In this document: positions 53,110 to 60,806 of the stretch, piece after piece | Layout of the letters: each line of letters starts with the position of its first letter | How positions within the stretch are numbered: position 1 is the first letter of the stretch | Source: Thalassotalea eurytherma | GTDB lineage: Bacteria > Pseudomonadota > Gammaproteobacteria > Enterobacterales > Alteromonadaceae | NCBI RefSeq assembly: GCF_030161415.1 | Contig: NZ_BSSU01000013.1 | Location: 62,001-126,000, forward strand | Length of the DNA stretch: 64,000 nucleotides | Direction: 5' to 3' | Program-made: the position numbers and the translations under genes | The notes under the pieces: generated by a model | Databases searched by the model: none | Told to the model about the DNA's origin: nothing | The model's input: the letters and a program-made list of their open reading frames with translations, nothing else

Positions 53110-54378
53110 ATGCTTAAGAAGTTATCAACCTCTTTAATCATTGCATTGGCAGTTACTGCCGTACAATTGCCAATGGTTTCTGAAGCGAGCGCTGCAAGTG
53201 CTGCAGAAATTGCTGAAAGGAAGAAGAATCGTCCAACGAATCTAGTAGGCCCTAATATCGGTAAGAAGATAGCGAAGGCTTTTGAATTATATTCAGCTGA
53301 TGATATTGATGGTTCGATTGTTATCTTAAACGAGATAAAAGCAAAAAAATCATATGATATCGCTTATGTAAATCGCTTTTTAGGTATGATGTATGCCTCT
53401 AAAGGTGACCATGAGAAAAAGTCGCTTGAATATTTGAAAAAGGCAGCGGAGCTTGACGTACTTAACTGGGCTGACCAAGCACAAACGTTAAAAACAGTTG
53501 CTGATTTAGAAATGTCTATTCGTGAATATAAAGATGCGATTAGCCATTACTATGCTTGGATGGAGTTTACCGGTGAAGAAGATCCAAATGTTTGGACTAA
53601 AATTGCCAATGCTCATTATTCATTAAAGCAACTAGATAAAGTGATTATGCCTGCGGATAAAGCAATTGCTGGTTATGGTGATAAGCACAATCAAAACCCT
53701 TTTGTTTTGAAAGTGACTTCATACTACGAACGCAAGATGTATCCGGAAGCTGTTGATGTTCTTGAAACTGTTATTCAGATTTTCCCTGAAAATAAACAGT
53801 GGTGGACGCAACTAGGTATGTTCTACCTATTGGTAGAAGATTACTCTAAAGCACTTTATACGCTTGATTTAGCATACAAAAAGGGCTACTTAGAAAAAGA
53901 AGCTCAGATTAAAACGTTAGCGAATTTATTCCAATCTAATGGTGTACCTCATCGTGCAGCAAAACTGTTAGAGAAGCATATGAATTCTGGTTTAGTAACA
54001 CGTGACGATAAGAATCTTATCGCACTAGCAAATGCTTTCCATGCGGCGCAAGAAATTGACGACGCAGCGAAAGTATATGGCGAAGTTGCTAAAATGACTA
54101 ACGATGCTAAGCATTACCGTAAGCAAGGCATGCTGTTGAAGCAAGACGAGCAATTTAAAACGGCTATCGTTGCATTAAACAAAGCACTTGATTTAGGTGT
54201 GAAAGATACTGGTCGTGTTCAAATGAGCATTGCTGAATCTCACTTCTACCTTGGTCAATATAAGTCAGCTTATAAAGCAATCAAGCTAGCGATGAAAGAT
54301 CCTAAAGCGCGTAAATCAGCTAAAAGCTGGGAAGGCTTTATTAAGGATACAGCGAACCGTAAAGGTGTAGCTATCTAG
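53110..54378 (+). CDS. Exported TPR protein of the TonB operon
   Basis: A 422-residue protein with signal peptide (cleavage near SEASA) and TPR repeats over most of its length (for example YVNRFLGMMYASKGDHEKKS and VWTKIANAHYSLKQLDKVI). It is 2 bases after tonB and ends the operon, the same place as a TPR gene in Vibrio TonB2 clusters. It should lie in the periplasm and mediate protein contacts, possibly with DUF3450 or TtpC. Specific function unknown. Confidence 0.88.
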   Translation: MLKKLSTSLIIALAVTAVQLPMVSEASAASAAEIAERKKNRPTNLVGPNIGKKIAKAFELYSADDIDGSIVILNEIKAKKSYDIAYVNRFLGMMYASKGDHEKKSLEYLKKAAELDVLNWADQAQTLKTVADLEMSIREYKDAISHYYAWMEFTGEEDPNVWTKIANAHYSLKQLDKVIMPADKAIAGYGDKHNQNPFVLKVTSYYERKMYPEAVDVLETVIQIFPENKQWWTQLGMFYLLVEDYSKALYTLDLAYKKGYLEKEAQIKTLANLFQSNGVPHRAAKLLEKHMNSGLVTRDDKNLIALANAFHAAQEIDDAAKVYGEVAKMTNDAKHYRKQGMLLKQDEQFKTAIVALNKALDLGVKDTGRVQMSIAESHFYLGQYKSAYKAIKLAMKDPKARKSAKSWEGFIKDTANRKGVAI

Positions 54379-54396
54379 TTAGTTCTTAGCTTATTT

Positions 54397-54425
54397 AAAA
54401 AAACCAGCTTCTTGCTGGTTTTTTT
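54397..54425 (+). terminator. Terminator after TonB operon
   Basis: Stem AAAAAAACCAGC/GCTGGTTTTTTT with loop TTCTT. Confidence 0.87.
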
Positions 54426-54461
54426 ATGTCTAAATTTCTATAACCTTGAATAATAAGGGCG

Positions 54462-55415
54462 TTAGTTGCTTATCTTCTCTTGGAGGTAACCTAAAATCTC
54501 TTCAGTATCGTGTAAGTACTTCAACTCGCTAAAAATCAATTGAGCAATAGGATATTGCAATCTGATGTATTTTAGCCATTGTTTTAATCGGCTAGATAGG
54601 TAATGAGGTTTTGCTGAAGCAGGTACTGTGTGACAAAAGTGCATGAGGAACGAAATGAGCTGATTGTCGCTGTAAGGCTGTTCGCCATGCTTAATCACAT
54701 TAGCTAAATTTGGAACCGCCAATGCTCCTCTGCCCAGCATAAGTTTGTTGGTATTTGCTACTTCTTGGCATTTATCTGCGTCTGATTTCGTCCATATCTC
54801 ACCATTTGCTATAACGGGGATAGAAAGCTTTTGTGTTGCAAAAGAAATATATTGCCAATGTGCAGGCGCTTTGTAGCCTTGTTTTTTTGTACGTGCATGG
54901 ATTGCCAGCGAGCTTGCTCCAGCTTGTTCTATGGCATCAAGTATTTCGGTAAAATGTTGAGTGTCTTCCCAACCTAATCTGATTTTTGCGCTAACATCGT
55001 ACGCTTTAGGTACAGCTTTACGACATTGTTTAATGATTTCATAAATGGTTTCTGGGGTTTTTAGCAACATTGCCCCGCCTTTACTTTTGTTTACCGTCGG
55101 CGCTGGACAACCAAAGTTAAGATCGATGCCAGGCGAGCCTAGATCGATTGCTCGTACTGCATTTTCAGCGAGCCATTGTGGGTGTTGCCCAAGTAATTGA
55201 ACACGTACAGGAGTGCCTGAAGGCGTTTTACCATCACTCAGTAACTCAGGGCATACTTTCTTATACACATGGTTTGGTACAAGGCCTTTAACGACCCTGA
55301 CAAACTCTGTTACACAAAGGTCATAATCATTTATTGAAGTAAGTAAGTCACGCATTAGCGCATCAATTACACCTTCCATAGGCGCTAATATTATGGGTTT
55401 GTCTTGCACTATCAT
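54462..55415 (-). CDS. dusC: tRNA-dihydrouridine(16) synthase DusC
   Basis: A 317-residue FMN enzyme reducing uridine in the tRNA D-loop. It starts near the conserved APMEGVIDALMRDLL, has NFGCPAPTVNKSKGGAMLL with the catalytic Cys, HARTKKQGYKAPAHW, and VIANGEIWT followed by LMLGRGAL. DYDLCVTEFVRVV at the N-terminus distinguishes DusC from DusA and DusB. It is convergent with the TonB operon and transcribed alone. Confidence 0.93.
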   Translation of the reverse strand: MIVQDKPIILAPMEGVIDALMRDLLTSINDYDLCVTEFVRVVKGLVPNHVYKKVCPELLSDGKTPSGTPVRVQLLGQHPQWLAENAVRAIDLGSPGIDLNFGCPAPTVNKSKGGAMLLKTPETIYEIIKQCRKAVPKAYDVSAKIRLGWEDTQHFTEILDAIEQAGASSLAIHARTKKQGYKAPAHWQYISFATQKLSIPVIANGEIWTKSDADKCQEVANTNKLMLGRGALAVPNLANVIKHGEQPYSDNQLISFLMHFCHTVPASAKPHYLSSRLKQWLKYIRLQYPIAQLIFSELKYLHDTEEILGYLQEKISN

Positions 55416-55552
55416 TAAGTTATCAGTAGATTGAAATCTCAGTTTTATAAACTTTTTAACGAAAGTTGAAATTTTATCATACTTACAAAGGTCAATTTAA
55501 AGACTATTATTGAAATAGCTATAATTTATAAAAGATCATTAAGGAAAGTCCG

Positions 55553-56026
55553 ATGAGTATTAAGAAAAAATCATTATTAAGTGTTGTGTTAACTTCAATT
55601 ACTTTAGCCTTGTTGTTTACAGCGCCAGCTAAAGCTGAATCAAATCCGTTTGCTGATCAAACATTAGTGCAATCTGTCGAAACTCCTGATGGTCATAAAG
55701 ACAAAGGTAAGTGTGGCGAAGGCAAATGTGGCGAGTCAAAAGCCAAAGGTAAGTGTGGCGAAGGCAAATGTGGCGAGTCAAAAGCTAAGTCAATGGCCAA
55801 AGGTAAGTGTGGCGAAGGCAAATGTGGTGAGTCAAAAGCTAAGTCAATGGCCAAAGGTAAGTGTGGCGAAGGCAAATGCGGCGAGTCAAAAGCTAAGTCA
55901 ATGGCCAAAGGTAAGTGTGGCGAAGGCAAATGCGGCGAGTCAAAAGCTAAAGCTAAAGGTAAATGTGGCGAAGGCAAATGCGGTGAGTCTAAAGCTAAGA
56001 AGAAAGGTAAATGTGGTGAAGGCTAG
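55553..56026 (+). CDS. Cys-rich repeat protein, HvfA-like metallophore precursor
   Basis: A 157-residue secreted low-complexity protein. A signal peptide (ending APAKA) precedes ESNPFADQTLVQSVETPDG, then six repeats of KGKCGEGKCGESKAKSMA or shortened forms and a seventh cut after KGKCGEG: 13 Cys in total. EGKCG repeats after an exported leader are the hallmark of HvfA-type RiPP precursors, which DUF692/MNIO enzymes convert into copper-binding oxazolone/thioamide products. No DUF692 or DUF2063 partner is nearby. The stop TAG stands where the repeat would have Lys, and the frame continues CGE before TAA, so a point mutation may have shortened it. Confidence 0.78.
   Translation: MSIKKKSLLSVVLTSITLALLFTAPAKAESNPFADQTLVQSVETPDGHKDKGKCGEGKCGESKAKGKCGEGKCGESKAKSMAKGKCGEGKCGESKAKSMAKGKCGEGKCGESKAKSMAKGKCGEGKCGESKAKAKGKCGEGKCGESKAKKKGKCGEG
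55706..56017 (+). repeat. Tandem 42-54 bp coding repeats
   Basis: The repeat region of the HvfA-like gene at DNA level. Full units are 54 bp (18 codons), and shorter units of 42 and 48 bp lack the KSMA-type spacer. The unit core GGTAAGTGTGGCGAAGGCAA is almost unchanged between copies, which suggests recent expansion by slippage or recombination. Confidence 0.88.
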
Positions 56027-56069
56027 TGTGGTGAATAACACAACGCGTTGATCACGGCTGAAAATAATT

Positions 56070-56097
56070 AAAAAGGTGGCATTGCCACCTTTTTTTG
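56070..56097 (+). terminator. Terminator after HvfA-like gene
   Basis: Stem AAAAAGGTGGC/GCCACCTTTTT with loop ATT and a T-run. Confidence 0.87.
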
Positions 56098-56155
56098 TTT
56101 TTATATAAACTATTGATAAAGCAGTAATGAGTGATTACAAATTGAAAAACTTTAC

Positions 56156-56169
56156 TTGATCTAGATCAA
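56156..56169. promoter_or_regulatory. FNR/CRP-type box
   Basis: TTGATCTAGATCAA is a perfect match to the FNR consensus TTGAT-N4-ATCAA. A possible -10 element TAGAAT follows at 56198-56203. It is about 68 bases before the small membrane protein gene at 56237. Confidence 0.7.
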
Positions 56170-56236
56170 AAAACTGTTCATCTATTAAACATTGAGATAG
56201 AATGCGCGCCTGAATTTGCAGTATGGAAGTAGTACA

Positions 56237-56359
56237 ATGTCTCGCAATGAAAATTTCAAAGAACAAAGTTCAAAACGTCACTTAGCTCTAGCAATTGTTG
56301 CAATGGTATCTATGCCTTTATTACCAATGCTTATGGGCTGGTACACGTTTTTAGCTTAA
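56237..56359 (+). CDS. 40-residue single-helix membrane protein
   Basis: A 40-residue product starting MSRNENFKEQSSKRHLALAI. A polar, basic N-terminal tail of about 15 residues is followed by one hydrophobic helix with several Pro and Met (LALAIVAMVSMPLLPMLMGW) and a short end, TFLA. The size and layout are those of small subunits or modulators of membrane complexes such as oxidases, but no family was recognised. GGAAG lies just upstream and the perfect FNR box is about 68 bases away, suggesting expression under low oxygen. It ends 10 bases before the receiver gene, so the two may be co-transcribed. Confidence 0.6.
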   Translation: MSRNENFKEQSSKRHLALAIVAMVSMPLLPMLMGWYTFLA

Positions 56360-56369
56360 TATATTAATT

Positions 56370-56753
56370 ATGCTAAAAGTGCTTGTTATCGATGATAAAA
56401 AACTTATCATCGATATGATAGAGCGCGCATTAGGCGCTCATCAAATTCAAATCTTAGCTGCTAACAATGGTTTAGCTGGCTTAGAGTTATTGAATCAACA
56501 GGATGTTGATTTGATCATTTGTGATCACTTAATGCCTATTATGAACGGGCTCAAGTTTGTTGAAAACTATTACGCTGGTGTAGAGTCACCAAAACCCGTT
56601 ATCTTCATGACTACCCAAGATATTAAATCTGTGAGTCAACTCCATGAGTTGAAGCAGGTTGATGATATTTTAGCAAAACCACTTGATTTAGATTCGCTTG
56701 AATCTCGCGTTAAAAACATTTTATCGCTAAATAGTACAGTTAAAGTGCTATAA
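56370..56753 (+). CDS. Single-domain response regulator (CheY-like)
   Basis: A 127-residue receiver domain with no output domain. The acidic pocket is D8/D9, the phosphoacceptor D52 (IICDHLMPIMNG), the switch Thr81 and the conserved Lys103 (LAKPLD). It starts 10 bases after the small membrane protein gene. No histidine kinase is nearby, so the phosphodonor and target are unknown. Confidence 0.9.
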   Translation: MLKVLVIDDKKLIIDMIERALGAHQIQILAANNGLAGLELLNQQDVDLIICDHLMPIMNGLKFVENYYAGVESPKPVIFMTTQDIKSVSQLHELKQVDDILAKPLDLDSLESRVKNILSLNSTVKVL

Positions 56754-56807
56754 AAATTCACTAAAATCTTTTATTCTACAGGTTTTGACACTTCAATATT
56801 TGAACAC

Positions 56808-57353
56808 ATGACTGAAAAGACAATTGCTGTAATTAAGCAAGCTATCCATACAATAGAGAACTATCCTATTGATGGTGTAATGTTTAGAGACATTACTGGA
56901 ATCTTGGAAAACGCTGAAGCCTTTCAAGCGACGATCGATTTACTCAAAGATAAATTCGAGAACCAAGGGTTTACTAAAATCGTAGGAACAGAAGCTCGTG
57001 GCTTTTTATTCGGCGCACCTTTAGCTTGTGCTATGGGTATTGGCTTTGTACCTGTTCGTAAGCCAGGTAAATTGCCTCGTGCAACTTATGCACAAAGCTA
57101 CCAGTTAGAATACGGTCAAGATACCTTAGAAATTCATCAAGATGCATTAGTTAAAGAAGACAAAGTACTTATTGTTGATGACCTACTCGCAACAGGTGGC
57201 ACAATTGAAGCAACAACGAAATTGATTCAAAAACTTGGTGCTAATCCTCACTCTGCTGCTTTTGTTATTTCATTACCTGACTTAGGTGGTGAAGAAAAGC
57301 TTTCTCAATTAGATTTAAATGTTTATTCTATTCTTCAGTTTGAAGGTGAGTAA
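56808..57353 (+). CDS. apt: Adenine phosphoribosyltransferase
   Basis: A 181-residue purine salvage enzyme converting adenine and PRPP to AMP. The PRPP-binding motif is [13 protein letters not shown]; the adenine/PRPP loops are [14 protein letters not shown] and [15 protein letters not shown]. It is 6 bases upstream of dnaX, the arrangement found in E. coli and many gammaproteobacteria. Confidence 0.96.
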   Translation: MTEKTIAVIKQAIHTIENYPIDGVMFRDITGILENAEAFQATIDLLKDKFENQGFTKIVGTEARGFLFGAPLACAMGIGFVPVRKPGKLPRATYAQSYQLEYGQDTLEIHQDALVKEDKVLIVDDLLATGGTIEATTKLIQKLGANPHSAAFVISLPDLGGEEKLSQLDLNVYSILQFEGE

Positions 57354-57359
57354 CATTTA

Positions 57360-59597
57360 ATGAGTTATCAAGTTTTAGCGAGAAAATGGCGTCCTAAAGA
57401 TTTTTCCGAATTAATGGGGCAAGAGCATGTTGTCAATGTGCTTTATAACGCGCTAGATCAGGAACGGTTACATCACGCTTATTTATTTACGGGTACGCGT
57501 GGTGTTGGTAAAACTACCATAGCCAGAATTTTCGCTAAAAGCTTGAATTGTGAACAAGGTATATCTGCAAACCCTTGTGGTAAATGTGATACTTGCTTAG
57601 ATATAGATAGCGGTCGTTATATTGATCTGTTAGAGATTGATGCTGCGTCTAAAACAAAAGTAGATGATACCAGAGAAATCCTTGATAACGTGCAGTATGC
57701 GCCGTCAAGAGGTCGCTTCAAAGTATACCTCATTGACGAAGTACACATGCTCTCGCGAAGTAGTTTTAATGCGTTACTTAAAACACTTGAAGAGCCTCCT
57801 GAACACGTAAAATTTATTCTAGCTACCACAGATCCTCAAAAGTTACCTATTACTGTATTGTCACGCTGTTTACAGTTTCATCTTAAAGCACTGACCGTCG
57901 AACAAATTAAAAAGCAACTCACACACATTTTAGCGGCTGAAAACGTTAGCGTTGAACCTATGGCGTTAACGATACTTGCAAAAGCTGCTCGCGGTAGTAT
58001 GCGTGATTGCTTAAGCCTAACTGATCAAGCGATTGCCCAAGGCCGAGGTAATATATCTTTTGCCAATGTCCAAGAGATGCTAGGTGGTGTTGACCACCAA
58101 TGGGCTTTTAATATTCTGACCTGTTTAATTAAGCAAGACGGGCAAGCGTTAATGGCGCTTTCGCAAGAAATTGCGACCTATGCACCTAATTATAGCCAAG
58201 TGATGGCGCAACTTATTCAGTTATTGCATCAAATTGCTCTTGCTCAAGTGGTTGGTAATCATTTTGACTATACTGATGAGCAGCAAGAACTGTTTGACAA
58301 GTTTTGCCGACTGATGAGTCCTGAAGACGTACAATTGTATTATCAGATATCAGTGCAAGGGCGAAAAGATTTGCCGCTAAGCATAGACGAACAAGCTGGC
58401 TTTGATATGGTATTGCTGAGAATGCTAGCATTTCAGCCTATGGCGAGGCCTGTATCAAGCGCTGAGAATCTTGCGCGTTCAGATGAGAAAACCGGTGAAG
58501 TAGATTCATTAACGGTATTGCCAACCAATGTTTCGACAAGTAAACCGGTAGCACCTAATGCTATTGAACCAAATGCTGAAGTTAACACACCTATCGTTGA
58601 TGTACCTGAGTCACTTCCTTTAGTTGAAGAAGCAAGTGGCGAGTTATCAGCAAATGAGCAGTCTTTAACAATTGAAGAGCCATCAACTAATGTTGAAAAC
58701 CTTGTTAGCGAACAACAAGAGATATTGTCTCAAGCTGCTCAGCAAGGTTTTTCAGAAAGTGTTGATCATGCCCAGCAAGCGGTATTTGAAGACCCACGAC
58801 AAGTTGATGCTTTAAATACTCAATTGAATAATGAAGAGCAATCTCAGCCAGTAGAACCTTCGTTACCTAATCAATCAACTATTGTCGATAACGAACCTAA
58901 CGTATTTGAAGCGTCGATACAAAGCGCACCAGAATCTGTGCAATATGAGCCAGAGCCGTTAGCCACTCAACAGAATACACCGCAAGTAGAACAGGGTAAC
59001 TTATCTGCTGTAACGACAGAAATACTTGCAACACGCAACATGTTGCGTAGCCGTAAAAAGGGGTTAGATAAGCCCGAAAAAAAGCCTGACGACGCGATAG
59101 AGCGTCCTGTTATACCTGCGGCGAATACTACTAACGATTTACCTGATGAATCAGAGCTGCCAGATCAGCCTTATAAACCAGATATTATAGATCCTGCTAA
59201 AATTAAAAAGGCTAATCAAGTCGATAAGTGGGCATTTATGATTGATGCTATGGGTCTTAATGGGCGAATACGTCAACTTGCTATTAATGCGGTCATTTCT
59301 GAAAAGTCGGATGACGACAATTTGTACTTAGAGCTCGATCAAAACACGAAGCATCTACAAAGTGAAAAAGCGCACGAGCAATTACAAAGTTTTATTTCAC
59401 AGTACTTGAAAAAGCCAGTAACTGTTCATATTGAAGTAATAGGGCAAACGCAAACAGCGCCATTTAATATTCAAACAGATATTAATGAAAAGCGCTTAGA
59501 TTACGCCAAAGAATTGATTACGAGTGATGAAGTTGTTCATCGCTTACAAAATGAGTTTCAAGCGCAGCTTGACGAAGCCTCAATACAGGCTCGTTAA
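57360..59597 (+). CDS. dnaX: DNA polymerase III tau/gamma subunit
   Basis: A 745-residue clamp-loader subunit. Walker A is GTRGVGKTT, the zinc-binding Cys cluster is CEQGISANPCGKCDTC, and the sensor/SRC region TVLSRCLQF is intact. After about residue 365 comes a long acidic, low-complexity linker, then the C-terminal tau domain (about 620-745) that binds polymerase alpha. A slippery heptamer with downstream hairpin near codon 575 probably yields a 576-residue gamma form (see separate entry). Upstream is apt, downstream ybaB. Confidence 0.95.
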   Translation: MSYQVLARKWRPKDFSELMGQEHVVNVLYNALDQERLHHAYLFTGTRGVGKTTIARIFAKSLNCEQGISANPCGKCDTCLDIDSGRYIDLLEIDAASKTKVDDTREILDNVQYAPSRGRFKVYLIDEVHMLSRSSFNALLKTLEEPPEHVKFILATTDPQKLPITVLSRCLQFHLKALTVEQIKKQLTHILAAENVSVEPMALTILAKAARGSMRDCLSLTDQAIAQGRGNISFANVQEMLGGVDHQWAFNILTCLIKQDGQALMALSQEIATYAPNYSQVMAQLIQLLHQIALAQVVGNHFDYTDEQQELFDKFCRLMSPEDVQLYYQISVQGRKDLPLSIDEQAGFDMVLLRMLAFQPMARPVSSAENLARSDEKTGEVDSLTVLPTNVSTSKPVAPNAIEPNAEVNTPIVDVPESLPLVEEASGELSANEQSLTIEEPSTNVENLVSEQQEILSQAAQQGFSESVDHAQQAVFEDPRQVDALNTQLNNEEQSQPVEPSLPNQSTIVDNEPNVFEASIQSAPESVQYEPEPLATQQNTPQVEQGNLSAVTTEILATRNMLRSRKKGLDKPEKKPDDAIERPVIPAANTTNDLPDESELPDQPYKPDIIDPAKIKKANQVDKWAFMIDAMGLNGRIRQLAINAVISEKSDDDNLYLELDQNTKHLQSEKAHEQLQSFISQYLKKPVTVHIEVIGQTQTAPFNIQTDINEKRLDYAKELITSDEVVHRLQNEFQAQLDEASIQAR
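59078..59106 (+). other. Programmed -1 frameshift site in dnaX
   Basis: The heptamer A-AAA-AAG (59078-59084) lies in the correct phase. Six bases later comes a stem GACGC/GCGTC with a 6-base loop (59091-59106). After a -1 slip the ribosome reads GCC then TGA (59087-59089), giving a gamma form of 576 residues. E. coli dnaX uses the same heptamer and an equally close stop. Confidence 0.78.
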
Positions 59598-59656
59598 GTC
59601 AGCTACATATTTAATGCACAGTAATCTTATTGTGCCGCTATTTTTGGAGAAAGAAC

Positions 59657-59983
59657 ATGATGAAAGGCGGAATGGGCAACTTAATGAAGCAAGCCCAACA
59701 AATGCAAGCAAAAATGCAAAAAGCCCAAGAAGAAATCGCTAATATGGAAGTCACTGGTGAAGCTGGTGCTGGCATGGTTAAAGTAACGATGACGGGTAGT
59801 CATAGTGTTCGTCGTGTAGAGATTGACGAAAGCTTAATGGAAGACGACAAAGACATGATTGAAGATCTTGTCGCTGCCGCGTTTAACGATGCTGTACGTC
59901 GTGTTGAAGAAGTGAATAAAGAGAAAATGGGCTCATTAACAGGCGGTATGCAAATGCCACCGGGCATGAAGATGCCGTTCTAA
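59657..59983 (+). CDS. ybaB: YbaB/EbfC nucleoid-associated protein
   Basis: A 108-residue DNA-binding protein of the YbaB/EbfC family, forming dimers that grip DNA. Typical sequence: [25 protein letters not shown], then [18 protein letters not shown]. The start at 59657 has GGAGA upstream; the frame extends nine codons further without a good site. recR, the usual next gene, is missing; a terminator follows. Confidence 0.94.
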   Translation: MMKGGMGNLMKQAQQMQAKMQKAQEEIANMEVTGEAGAGMVKVTMTGSHSVRRVEIDESLMEDDKDMIEDLVAAAFNDAVRRVEEVNKEKMGSLTGGMQMPPGMKMPF

Positions 59984-59999
59984 TTAAGAACCCCAGAAA

Positions 60000-60027
60000 A
60001 ATAGCGCCTTAAGGCGCTATTTTTTTA
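60000..60027 (+). terminator. Terminator after ybaB
   Basis: Stem AATAGCGCC/GGCGCTATT with loop TTAA and seven T. Confidence 0.88.
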
Positions 60028-60097
60028 TCTTTATTTTTGCTTCTGGTTATGAGTAAAGGATCGTAATTGATCCTTGCGAGAAAATCATAATAATATA

Positions 60098-60117
60098 TAC
60101 TGTATGTATATACAGGT
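60098..60117. promoter_or_regulatory. LexA (SOS) box of imuA operon
   Basis: TACTGTATGTATATACAG contains CTGT-N8-ACAG (60100-60115) and is nearly the consensus LexA operator. It is 10 bases before the imuA start codon, so LexA would block transcription until DNA damage. Confidence 0.9.
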
Positions 60118-60125
60118 GATTTATT

Positions 60126-60803
60126 ATGAATGAATTAATTGAAATACTCCAAAACAAGCAACTTGTATGGCAAGGGGCGGCTAAACAAACATCATCACAG
60201 TACCAATCAACAGGTTACTCTACCTTAGATGAGCAGTTAAATGGTGGCTTTCCACAGTCAGGTGTTATTGAGGTGCTCTCTGATATTGCTATTGGTGAAT
60301 TACGTTTACTTATGCCCTCAGTTACTAAGGATAATAATCGTTTATTAGTTTTTATTGCGCCTCCTGGGATAGTAAATGCTCACATGCTTGCTGGCTCTGG
60401 TATTGACCTGAAAAGTGTCATCGTGGTTTACCCTAAAGATCAAAAGAATGCCTTATGGTCGGCAGAGCTTTGTCTAAAAAGCGGTGCTTGTCACAGCGTT
60501 TTGATGTGGGCGAATGATAGGTTAGAAATTCATCAAATAAAACGCTTACAACTTGCCAGTGAAAAAGGTGATAGTCGGCAATTTTTAATACGAGCTAGGC
60601 GATACGAAGACTTATCTTTACCTGTTGACGTGAGCTTATCTTTGACGGCAGAAACTACAGGTCTTAAAGCTAAAATCAACAAGCGCAAACGCGGGTGGCC
60701 TAGTGATGTTTTCAATATCAATATGCAATCGGCTTGGCCGAAGTTAACACGACAAATACGCCCTGATAACGTTATTTTATTTCCTGAGCGTAAAGTAGGT
60801 TAA
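60126..60803 (+). CDS. imuA: Mutasome protein ImuA
   Basis: A 225-residue protein of the ImuA/SulA-like RecA superfamily. It has the typical TGYSTLDEQLNGGFPQSGVIEVLS opening and a degenerate RecA-like core (LLVFIAPPGIVNAHMLAGSGID) without a good Walker A. It is the first gene of imuA-imuB-dnaE2 behind a LexA box and takes part in error-prone translesion synthesis through contacts with RecA and ImuB. It starts 10 bases after the operator and is 3 bases before imuB. Confidence 0.92.
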   Translation: MNELIEILQNKQLVWQGAAKQTSSQYQSTGYSTLDEQLNGGFPQSGVIEVLSDIAIGELRLLMPSVTKDNNRLLVFIAPPGIVNAHMLAGSGIDLKSVIVVYPKDQKNALWSAELCLKSGACHSVLMWANDRLEIHQIKRLQLASEKGDSRQFLIRARRYEDLSLPVDVSLSLTAETTGLKAKINKRKRGWPSDVFNINMQSAWPKLTRQIRPDNVILFPERKVG

Positions 60804-60806
60804 TTC

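Noticed and set aside
55706-56017. Regular direct repeats that might suggest a CRISPR array
   Set aside because: The units are contiguous and coding, with no unique spacers and no cas genes.
55693-56051. Long frames on both strands and in another phase across the Cys-rich repeat gene
   Set aside because: They are shadows of a short-period repeat; only the 55553-56026 frame has a ribosome binding site, a signal peptide and family-like motifs.
59052-59062. Alternative slippery run near GTAAAAAGGGG in dnaX
   Set aside because: It does not form an X-XXY-YYZ heptamer in the reading phase; the A-AAA-AAG at 59078 does and has a close hairpin.
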